Shown: positions 57,207-64,000 of the stretch, piece after piece
Position numbering within the stretch: position 1 is the first letter of the stretch
Layout: each line of letters opens with the position of its first letter
DNA from: Nitrospiraceae bacterium
GTDB taxonomy: Bacteria; Nitrospirota; Nitrospiria; Nitrospirales; UBA2166
Assembly: GCA_002726235.1 (NCBI GenBank)
Contig: PBSN01000008.1
Span: 606,136 to 670,135 of the forward strand
Length of the DNA: 64,000 bases
Reading direction: 5' to 3'
Position numbers and translations under genes: made by a program
Notes under the pieces: model-generated
Seen by the model: only the letters and a program-made list of their open reading frames with translations
What the model was told of the DNA's origin: nothing
Database searches by the model: none

Positions 57207-58469
57207 ATGACCAATACATCAACTGATATAACACGACGAACATTCATGAAGCACCTCACATTGGGTGGAGTTGGTGCATTAAGTTTTGCCGGAACACAAC
57301 TCGGAAAGCGCGCAACTTCGGCACCAATCACCAGCCCATTGGCTCCAACGGGAAATCCTATCCGGATCGGAATGATCGATCCAATCACTGGCCCCTACAG
57401 CACGTCATCAATGCATGATATCCACGGCGCTACTGTCGCAATGGACATGGCCAATGCCTCAGGAGGGATCCTTGGAAGACCGATCGAATTACTACCGGTT
57501 GACGATGCCTCAAATGCCGATATCGCACGCAAACAGGCAATCACACTCATTAAAGAAAAACGAGTTGATGCATTGGTCGGATCGTTTAATGGTGAGGCTG
57601 CGCTCGCCGTTTCAGAAATCGCTGAAACAGAAGGTAAATTGTTTATGGTCTCCTGCGCGCACATTAATGAACTTTCCGGATCAGCATGCCGATCTTCATC
57701 GTTTACCTATATGCCCACTGCCCGTGCGATGTCACGTGCAGTAGCCCCTCACATCGTGAAAACATATGGGTCAAACTGGTTTTTCCTCAATGCAAATACG
57801 ATGGATGGAACATCTGCATATACGGCAATGAAACACGCCTTGAGTGAACTGGGAGGAAAAGAAGTCGGTCACACCGTGACCAAATTTGGAGAAACCGACT
57901 TTACATCCGCATTGCAAGAAGCGAGGTTAGCAAAACCCGACGCAGTAATTCTAAACATCTATGGGTGGGATCTCGTCAATGCACTGAAAAAGGCAAACTC
58001 CATGGATCTGACAATGGATATGGGAATTGGAGGCATGATTGCCGGTGAACAAATCGGTCGACCACTTGGTTACACCGCAAACCAAGGCATTTGGGGACTC
58101 ACCTGGGACCCCAAGGTTCCGACAAAAAGCTCTAACATCTTTATTGATGGCGTGATAGCGAAGTATCGTCACACACCAACCTCGCGTTGCTACCTTGGCT
58201 ATGCGGCGCTAACACAAATTCTAAATGCCATCCGCAGAGCAAAAACTACAGATGTTAGCGCCCTCGTCAAAACACTCGAAGGACACCTCTTTGATGGATT
58301 GAAGGAGGGACCATCATTTTTTCGAGCATGGGACCATCAACATGTCCAAGACATCTTGGTTGGAAAAGCATTTGGGAAAGAACTTGGCTTAGGACATTAT
58401 GATATTCTTGAGACTGTCCCTGGCGACGCGATCACAATACGACGTGACCAGAGCACCTGCCAGCTGTAA
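57207..58469 (+). CDS. Tat-exported ABC transporter substrate-binding protein (AmiC/UrtA-like)
   Basis: 420 residues. Twin-arginine signal in TRRTFMKHLTLGGVGALSF, then a periplasmic-binding type 6 fold: IRIGMIDPITGPYSTSSMHDIHGATVAMDMANASGGILGRPIELL, VDALVGSFNGEAALAVSEIAETEG, TLEGHLFDGLKEGPSFFRAWDHQHVQ. This is the group of amide/urea/branched amino acid receptors (FmdD, AmiC, UrtA). No permease or ATPase gene lies nearby, so it is an orphan receptor. The DUF5069 gene follows by 30 bp with its own strong ribosome binding site. Confidence 0.83.
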   Translation: MTNTSTDITRRTFMKHLTLGGVGALSFAGTQLGKRATSAPITSPLAPTGNPIRIGMIDPITGPYSTSSMHDIHGATVAMDMANASGGILGRPIELLPVDDASNADIARKQAITLIKEKRVDALVGSFNGEAALAVSEIAETEGKLFMVSCAHINELSGSACRSSSFTYMPTARAMSRAVAPHIVKTYGSNWFFLNANTMDGTSAYTAMKHALSELGGKEVGHTVTKFGETDFTSALQEARLAKPDAVILNIYGWDLVNALKKANSMDLTMDMGIGGMIAGEQIGRPLGYTANQGIWGLTWDPKVPTKSSNIFIDGVIAKYRHTPTSRCYLGYAALTQILNAIRRAKTTDVSALVKTLEGHLFDGLKEGPSFFRAWDHQHVQDILVGKAFGKELGLGHYDILETVPGDAITIRRDQSTCQL

Positions 58470-58499
58470 TCCATCACGACACCACGTAAAGGAGGTTTG

Positions 58500-59042
58500 A
58501 TGGAAAAAATCACAAACTTCAGCGACTGGGAAACAAGATTTCAACAGGTTTATGACCGAGCCATGATCCGATATCGATCAGCCCCTTGCGATGCCAATAC
58601 TTTATTTCCAGAAGACGATGCGACATTCTTAACCTCCATTGGATGTACTTCTCATGAATTATATGATTTTGTCGAGGATTGGTGTGATAGCGGAGTTCCC
58701 ACATTCGAGACGGTACTTCATATCACCACAATTCGGCGAGACTATTTTCTCAATGAGCAACAAAACCATCCATCAGCAACCCACGCTCCATTATCATCGT
58801 TTCCCCCAATGGATGCGGAATTGGGCGGATATCTATGGCTTCCTCGAATTATTGCCAAAGCGAAAGCAAAGTTGCGTGGAGAGCTCCCGCCAGAGGTGAT
58901 GTATAATTGCGGGGGAGACCGTCACTTTTTGAAAACGATAGGACTGGAAGCCTCGGCTTTCCTCAAAGTCGTCCGCGACGCCAAAGACGATAACCAGATC
59001 CTTGATTATGTACAAGAAACAGGAAAATGGCCGGGACAGTGA
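58500..59042 (+). CDS. DUF5069 family protein
   Basis: 180 residues. The C-terminal half is typical of DUF5069: LGGYLWLPRIIAKAKAKLRGELPPEVMYNCGGDRHFL and FLKVVRDAKDDNQILDYVQETGKWP. The N-terminal half begins WETRFQQVYDRAMIRY and contains SCTSHELYDFVEDW, resembling a second, degenerate copy of the same domain. No function is known. Met 58500 follows AAAGGAGG closely; the upstream TTG is unlikely. It appears to form an operon with the orphan substrate-binding protein. Confidence 0.8.
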   Translation: MEKITNFSDWETRFQQVYDRAMIRYRSAPCDANTLFPEDDATFLTSIGCTSHELYDFVEDWCDSGVPTFETVLHITTIRRDYFLNEQQNHPSATHAPLSSFPPMDAELGGYLWLPRIIAKAKAKLRGELPPEVMYNCGGDRHFLKTIGLEASAFLKVVRDAKDDNQILDYVQETGKWPGQ

Positions 59043-59477
59043 CAGCTTTGTTGCGCATGTCTGCGAGTGTTAGGGATACTACATCATAGAAATACGCAAA
59101 CTCTTTCGTGAACGATTTGTAGGGTTGTGTGGATTTAAAAAGAATTTGCGCTACCCAATTCTTATGATCCCACACAACCCCATCATTCCGCTGTAGACGA
59201 TTAAGTAATTACATGTTGGTTTCGCCAACATATTGCACAATGGTATGACGACGAAGATCCTCTTGCATCTGTAGCCAGAGACATGGAAAGGCCCTTGGCA
59301 CGCACTGGGCAACACCGGTCCAAGCAGCAGAACGTACCCAACGACTGCTCCTGCAACTCATAGGCATGCTACTGATGGTCTTTAGAAACCGGGACATTCG
59401 ATAGGCATGTCACGACACAAATTTCAATCACATTATCTCTAATTTTTTATAGTTTTGGCTTTCGTATTACATATGAA

Positions 59478-59491
59478 ACACATATATGTGT
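59478..59491. promoter_or_regulatory. 14-bp palindrome upstream of lon
   Basis: ACACATATATGTGT is a perfect palindrome, with the outer arms TATGAA and TTCATA extending it imperfectly (3-base bulge). It sits about 80 bp before the putative lon -35 box. It could be an operator or a cruciform-type hairpin; no known box was recognised. Confidence 0.35.
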
Positions 59492-59558
59492 GGCTTCATA
59501 GAGGTAACAGACTAAACACCAAATCAGAACATGGATACGCTCCACTAAGCCCCCCCAC

Positions 59559-59586
59559 TTGACCTCGCCAGTTTCGTGATTATATA
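59559..59586 (+). promoter_or_regulatory. Predicted lon promoter
   Basis: TTGACC (59559-59564) and TATATA (59581-59586), with 16-bp spacing, resemble sigma70 boxes. They lie about 80 bp before the lon ATG and behind a run of C residues. No sigma32-type match was clear. Confidence 0.4.
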
Positions 59587-59664
59587 TCCCTGATAGATAG
59601 ACGCTATAGGCGACAGAGGAACAGCGGCCTGTGAACACACCAACGCTCAAACGAGGCATCTCTC

Positions 59665-62112
59665 ATGGATGATCAAACCACAGTTGCAACGCTCCCCGTC
59701 CTTCCGATCAAACGAATAGTGCTGTTCCCTGGCGTCTTGATGCCAGTCACAATCGGTCGAACCTCCACCATTGCGGCCATGGATTCAGCAATGAAAACGG
59801 AAGATAAAACCATCATCGTGGTGTCCCAACGTTCCCCGGAACAAGAACATCCAAGCATCGACGACCTCTATTCCATCGGAACCAAGTCGGTGATCAAGCA
59901 AGTTACGCGAACTGATGGATCAAAAATCCATGCCTTGATACAGGGAATTGAACGCGCCGTCTTGCTTCGAGTGGAGCAGACTGATCCTTATCTCACGGTA
60001 CGCTCCCGGCAACTTCTTAACCCATCTGACTCTGGCCCCGAAATCGACGCCATGCATCGCGCCATCGTCGACTTAGTGCAGGCACTGCCAGATCTCATAG
60101 AATCACCAGGAATCCAAGAAGCCGTCTCCTCATTAGTAAGTGACGAAAAAGACCCCGTTGCCCTAGCCTACCGCGTAGCCTCATTCATGAATCTGACGGT
60201 GGCAGGCGAACAAGAACTGCTAGAAGCCCAAACCTGTGCTGATCTTTTGCGCGGCCTCTACGCTGCATTATCTCGTGAAATGCAAATTCTTCAACTACGC
60301 AATAAGATTGCGGGTGAAGTAGAGGCCAAGCTCAGCAAGAGTCAACGTGAATATATCCTGCGCGAACAGCTCAAAACAATTCATCAAGAACTGGGCGAGG
60401 ACGACAGTGAAGAAAACGAACTCTCCCACCTCAGAAAACAGATAGAAGAATCCGACTTGCCAGAAGCGGTGAGAAAAGAAGCCAATCGTGAGATGAACCG
60501 GCTATCAAAAATCCCACCTGCTGCGAGCGACTATCACGTCATTCGTAGTTACCTTGAAATGCTGCTCGAACTGCCGTGGACCAAAGCATCGCCAGATCAA
60601 TTGGACCTTGCCAATGTACGCAACGTCTTGGACGAAGATCATTACGGGATCAAAGAGGTGAAGGAACGGATCGTTGAACACCTTGCCGTCTTGAAACTCA
60701 ACCCAGAAGCAAAAGCGCCCATCCTGTGTTTAGTTGGACCTCCAGGCGTCGGGAAAACAAGCTTAGGCCAATCAATTGCGCGAGCACTTGGACGCGCATT
60801 CCAGCGCTTCAGCTTAGGAGGTGTTCATGATGAAGCCGAATTACGTGGACATCGCAGAACATACGTTGGGGCACTTCCCGGAGGCATTATCCAAGCGATT
60901 CGACGCGCAGGATTTAACAATCCCGTACTGATGTTGGATGAAGTTGACAAGATGGGTCGTGACTTTCGAGGCGACCCTGCGGCAGCCATGCTTGAAATTC
61001 TTGACCCTGCACAGAACCACACATTCCGAGACCATTATATCGACCTACCGTTTGACCTCTCGAATGTTTTCTTCATTACGACCGCAAATACACTTGATTC
61101 GATTGCTCAACCTCTGCTTGATCGAATGGAAATCATCCGACTACCCGGCTACAGCGAATATGAAAAACTTGAAATCGCGAACCGATATCTGTGGCCTCGT
61201 CGCCTCAAAGAGTCAGGCCTCGAGAACCAGCCTCTCAACTTTTCCCAAGACGTTATTGGAGACATTATCAGGAAGTACACTCGAGAGGCTGGTGTCCGCC
61301 AGCTTGAGCAAATGTTGGGGAGAGTCACGCGAAAGATTGCCCTGCAATTGGCCGAAAAATCACAGGAGACACCTGCTGCCATCATCACAGTCACACCCAT
61401 GCTGATCGAAGAATGGTTGGGAACAGAACGTTTTATGCCCGAAGAGGCCCGCAAAACACTTCCTGCGGGAGTTGCAACAGGTCTCGCATGGACCCCAGCA
61501 GGCGGAGATGTTCTTTACGTGGAAACAACCCTCCTTCCCGGAAACCACGATATCAAACTCACCGGTCAACTCGGCGACGTGATGCAAGAATCCGTCCATG
61601 CCGCTCGGAGCTATCTCTGGGCGCACGCGGAATCCATGGGCCTAGACATCTCGACCTTTAAGCGAAACGGGGTTCATGTCCACGTTCCATCTGGAGCCGT
61701 TCCGAAAGACGGCCCCTCAGCGGGGATCACCATGGCAACCGCACTCGCATCGGCGTATCTCAATATGCCGGTGAGAAGTGATACCGCCATGACAGGAGAA
61801 ATGAGTTTAAGCGGACTTGTCTTGCCTGTCGGCGGAATTAAAGAAAAAGTTCTTGCCGCGCACCGAGCGGGGATTCATCGGATCATCCTGCCGAAATTAA
61901 ACCAGAAAGACCTCAAAGAAATACCCGACGAAGTACTAGCGGTCATTACGTTTCTCCCTGTAGAGCGTATCGACGAAGTACTGCCTCTCGCCTTCTCTTC
62001 AAACCACGAAGAACTGGCAAAAGACGGAGATCACGACACTACTCAACATCTCCATGAAACCCACACGACCCTTGAGGCCTCAGGTCCAACTGCCTCGCCA
62101 AATATATTTTAG
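59665..62112 (+). CDS. lon: ATP-dependent protease La (Lon)
   Basis: 815-residue AAA+ serine protease that degrades damaged and regulatory proteins. N-terminal substrate domain (about 1-200, [23 protein letters not shown]), coiled-coil linker with [22 protein letters not shown], Walker A GPPGVGKT (358-365), Walker B in [11 protein letters not shown], sensor regions, and the Lon protease domain with catalytic Ser685 (KDGPSAG) and Lys728. All key residues are present. GAGG precedes the ATG. The acidic C-terminal tail is a bit longer than usual and His/Thr-rich. Confidence 0.95.
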   Translation: MDDQTTVATLPVLPIKRIVLFPGVLMPVTIGRTSTIAAMDSAMKTEDKTIIVVSQRSPEQEHPSIDDLYSIGTKSVIKQVTRTDGSKIHALIQGIERAVLLRVEQTDPYLTVRSRQLLNPSDSGPEIDAMHRAIVDLVQALPDLIESPGIQEAVSSLVSDEKDPVALAYRVASFMNLTVAGEQELLEAQTCADLLRGLYAALSREMQILQLRNKIAGEVEAKLSKSQREYILREQLKTIHQELGEDDSEENELSHLRKQIEESDLPEAVRKEANREMNRLSKIPPAASDYHVIRSYLEMLLELPWTKASPDQLDLANVRNVLDEDHYGIKEVKERIVEHLAVLKLNPEAKAPILCLVGPPGVGKTSLGQSIARALGRAFQRFSLGGVHDEAELRGHRRTYVGALPGGIIQAIRRAGFNNPVLMLDEVDKMGRDFRGDPAAAMLEILDPAQNHTFRDHYIDLPFDLSNVFFITTANTLDSIAQPLLDRMEIIRLPGYSEYEKLEIANRYLWPRRLKESGLENQPLNFSQDVIGDIIRKYTREAGVRQLEQMLGRVTRKIALQLAEKSQETPAAIITVTPMLIEEWLGTERFMPEEARKTLPAGVATGLAWTPAGGDVLYVETTLLPGNHDIKLTGQLGDVMQESVHAARSYLWAHAESMGLDISTFKRNGVHVHVPSGAVPKDGPSAGITMATALASAYLNMPVRSDTAMTGEMSLSGLVLPVGGIKEKVLAAHRAGIHRIILPKLNQKDLKEIPDEVLAVITFLPVERIDEVLPLAFSSNHEELAKDGDHDTTQHLHETHTTLEASGPTASPNIF

Positions 62113-62185
62113 CATTTTGGCACGGATAAAATATTTGAGTGACACTTTTCTAAAACCTCTCTCTGCGAAGAGGGCTGGTAATTTC

Positions 62186-62797
62186 TTAGTGCAGCCTGTC
62201 ATGGCGCGGCGGTAGAACATTCATAATATCTGCTTCTTGAGCGAGTAACTCCCTCCATCTATATTCAACCATTTCCGCGGGAAGATAGAGATTAGCTAAT
62301 CTTAGATAGAGTTTGTAGTGTCCCGCTTCGGCAACCATCATCTCATGGTAAAAGTCTCGCAGCACCTGATCGTCGAGATACTTCCACAATAATCGAAACC
62401 GTTCGCAGCTTCGTGCCTCGATCAATGCGCCAACCAACAACTTTTCAAGCAACTGATCATCACGAGTTCCACCCGTCTTCACGATGGATTGAAGAGCCTT
62501 CACATAGCGATCAGCTCGTCGCATTCCCAAACGCAATCCTCTCTTTCGAAGTTCGTCCATGACAAGCTTAAAATGGTGCCATTCCTCAGCAACGATAGGC
62601 GTTAGCTGTTCAACGAGCTCTTCCTTCTCTGGAAATTTAACAATGAGCGAAATCGTGGAAGACGTCGCTTTTTGTTCACAGTACGCGTGATCGACGAGGA
62701 TATCCTCTATACTCATTTCAGCGATATTGACCCACGACGGATCAGTCGCGAGCTTCAATCCAAGCGTGAATGTTTTTGTTCGTTTCGAATGTGTCAT
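62186..62797 (-). CDS. miaE: tRNA-(ms2io6A)-hydroxylase MiaE
   Basis: Non-haem di-iron mono-oxygenase that hydroxylates the isopentenyl chain of ms2i6A37. The 203-residue helical protein shows the family metal ligands: E41 in DHAYCEQKA, E72 and H75 in EEWHHF, E127 in LIEARSCERF, and E157/H160 in VAEAGHYKLY. Its substrate is the product of MiaB encoded at 3384. MiaE is best known from gamma-proteobacteria and some other groups; presence here with MiaB gives a complete late pathway from i6A. Confidence 0.88.
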   Translation of the reverse strand: MTHSKRTKTFTLGLKLATDPSWVNIAEMSIEDILVDHAYCEQKATSSTISLIVKFPEKEELVEQLTPIVAEEWHHFKLVMDELRKRGLRLGMRRADRYVKALQSIVKTGGTRDDQLLEKLLVGALIEARSCERFRLLWKYLDDQVLRDFYHEMMVAEAGHYKLYLRLANLYLPAEMVEYRWRELLAQEADIMNVLPPRHDRLH

Positions 62798-62851
62798 GCG
62801 TTAAAGATATACGGCTTCGACACGTCTCAAACACGCACTGAGCTATGTTCT

Positions 62852-63511
62852 CTAGCCGAAGTCACCTGAGCCGTTGGTCAGCACTGAAGGCAGAGCCACG
62901 GACTTACGGCTGGAGGTATTACGAGGCGCATTGGCACCACGTGACTGATTGAGCGACGGTAGCACGCCAATGAAGCTGAGAAATGCATTACGCGTTTGTC
63001 TTTTTGAATCGGTCTTGTTCCAAGCCTTGACCGTTTTTTCATAGGTCACAGTTTGCTTGTCGTTCCAATGCAACAAACTGCCGAGATGCCGCTTACTAAC
63101 TTTTCCGTCCATCTCATAGAGGCATGGCACAATTCTACTTAACGATAGTCGTTCGACGGCCCCAGTGTCAGACAATGTCACATTGAACGGGTGCTGCCGG
63201 CATGTGACCGGCCGATGATCGTAGATAAGACACATGTTGTCTTTCCCCAGGAACATGCACTTCCCTACCTTCCATTTCAAACCCATCACGGCTCTCCGTT
63301 TCCCGAAGCGCACAGCAAAGGTATCTCGTTTCGCAATGGTCAGAAATTTATCGTAGAAAAAACGAATAAATTCTCGAGGCGTTTTTCCGGTCCCATCGGC
63401 GATGCGATGCACATCATCAGGCGTAATATACACGGCCGTCCCTTTACAACAGTTGCCACAACCGGTGCAACGAAATTTGAGAAGCGCGAGCGGATCTTTA
63501 AACGGCATCAC
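62852..63511 (-). CDS. YkgJ-family cysteine-cluster protein
   Basis: 219 residues with the UPF0153/YkgJ signature FRCTGCGNCCKGTAVYITPDDVHRIA (CxxCxxCC) and further metal-ligand Cys in MCLIYDHRPVTCRQHPFNV; these bind zinc or an Fe-S cluster. Function is unknown. The C-terminal 60 residues (from about 160) are polar and lack family resemblance. It lies 54 bp upstream of miaE on the same strand; both could be one transcript. Confidence 0.82.
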   Translation of the reverse strand: MMPFKDPLALLKFRCTGCGNCCKGTAVYITPDDVHRIADGTGKTPREFIRFFYDKFLTIAKRDTFAVRFGKRRAVMGLKWKVGKCMFLGKDNMCLIYDHRPVTCRQHPFNVTLSDTGAVERLSLSRIVPCLYEMDGKVSKRHLGSLLHWNDKQTVTYEKTVKAWNKTDSKRQTRNAFLSFIGVLPSLNQSRGANAPRNTSSRKSVALPSVLTNGSGDFG

Positions 63512-64000
63512 CCTTACTCCATATGTTCAGGCTCAATGAGCGAAAGCATCTTAGCACGATCGTCGAAGCATGAAAGTCTTGACAAATAATGTTCCTAAAG
63601 CTCCAAAGAGGGTTCGCGATAACGTCTGGAGAAGCAATAAGGCTTATGACCGGGTGGTCTCTATTTAATATATCAATTGCAGGAAATAGCAGTTTATCAG
63701 CAATACGACAACACGCGGACAGCAACATACAGAATACGTCAACACAAAAAACCGCGTAACGTGATGCGACAACATCGTGTGGATAATGCATTAAAAACAA
63801 AGAGACTGAAGTATGCCAACGAAAGGTCGTATTCGTTGCCTCAGGAGAGGAAGCACAGAACTGCGGTGGGTGTCATATATCTTAACCTCGAAAAGTCTTT
63901 CCCAATACACCGGAAGCTGCACTAGACGTGGATACCGTCAGCGATTGGGCACTGGTTCAAGACATTGCACGGTCGTTTCGGCCTGCTCAAGATCCTCAGC
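63512..64000. other. End-of-window stretch, no recognised gene
   Basis: About 490 bp after the YkgJ gene, up to the edge. Short frames on both strands lack binding sites and family resemblance. No RNA gene was recognised; a gene may begin or end beyond the edge. Confidence 0.4.

Larger units (their letters stand above)
59043..59664. other. Upstream region of lon
   Basis: About 620 bp with no recognised gene. It contains a perfect 14-bp palindrome ACACATATATGTGT at 59478-59491, flanked by TATGAA (59472-59477) and TTCATA (59495-59500), and a likely promoter at 59559-59586. Part of the rest may be a leader sequence. Confidence 0.45.

Noticed and set aside
1..64000. CRISPR arrays, rRNA operons, prophage or intact insertion sequences
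   Set aside because: No spacer-repeat pattern, rRNA sequence, transposase, integrase or phage structural gene was recognised on either strand.

Overview
The window reads as a chromosomal segment of a Gram-negative, autotroph-like bacterium. My best guess is a Nitrospira-like member of the Nitrospirota with near-balanced base composition (perhaps a marine lineage). The guess rests on the gene mix: an SmbP-type histidine-rich metal-binding protein, Sel1-repeat lipoproteins, an archaeal-type ATP-dependent DNA ligase, a COG3357-type HTH/Zn-ribbon protein, a DUF5069 protein and a membrane protein fused to a spermidine-synthase-like domain. Genus cannot be fixed without searches. Almost all genes are housekeeping or envelope genes. 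I found no CRISPR array, rRNA operon, prophage or intact insertion sequence, and one tRNA (Ala-GGC).

Layout. 0-6.2 kb: a decayed reading frame, a SemiSWEET, the mtaB-miaB tRNA methylthiotransferase pair, and two Sel1-repeat proteins flanking it. 6.2-14 kb, minus strand: tRNA-Ala, tyrS, lpdA, gcvH, a PgaB-like lipoprotein, ndk, mtnA, rdgB and a YfgM-like TPR protein. 14-22.4 kb: bioF, a secreted unknown, a polysaccharide flippase, then a minus-strand cassette (fatty acyl-AMP/ACP ligase, NAD-dependent epimerase/reductase, acyl carrier protein, serine-palmitoyltransferase-like enzyme) that matches the spt-acp-cerR-aas set of bacterial ceramide synthesis in Caulobacter. 22.8-28.2 kb: valS-nadC-birA-coaX. 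28.3-32.2 kb: YHS protein, GT39 glycosyltransferase, gpmA, adhA. 32.4-40.6 kb: exported flavodoxin-like protein, ATP-dependent DNA ligase, SmbP, a His-rich Spy/ZraP-like protein, a short MutY, lipB, xth, an SDR and a COG3357 protein. 40.7-49.1 kb: a very large Nfn/GltD/PyrK-like flavoprotein, a FIST protein, an alcohol dehydrogenase-like protein and a PhoX-like protein. 49.7-51.6 kb: an AT-rich patch with a TylF-like methyltransferase. 51.7-64 kb: lipoproteins, PEBP protein, SpeE-MFS fusion, MOSC protein, Tat-exported substrate-binding protein with DUF5069, lon, miaE and a YkgJ-type cysteine-cluster protein.

Functional links. miaB and miaE act on the same tRNA A37 modification. lipB can lipoylate the GcvH encoded here, whose partner is Lpd. 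MutY, ExoIII and the ATP-dependent ligase form a base-excision set within about 6 kb. The two His-rich exported proteins converge on one terminator and probably buffer metals in the periplasm. The strongest candidates for unusual biology are the putative sphingolipid cassette, the single-chain Nfn-like enzyme with an unrecognised N-terminal domain, and an interspersed repeat of about 125 bp with three visible copies.
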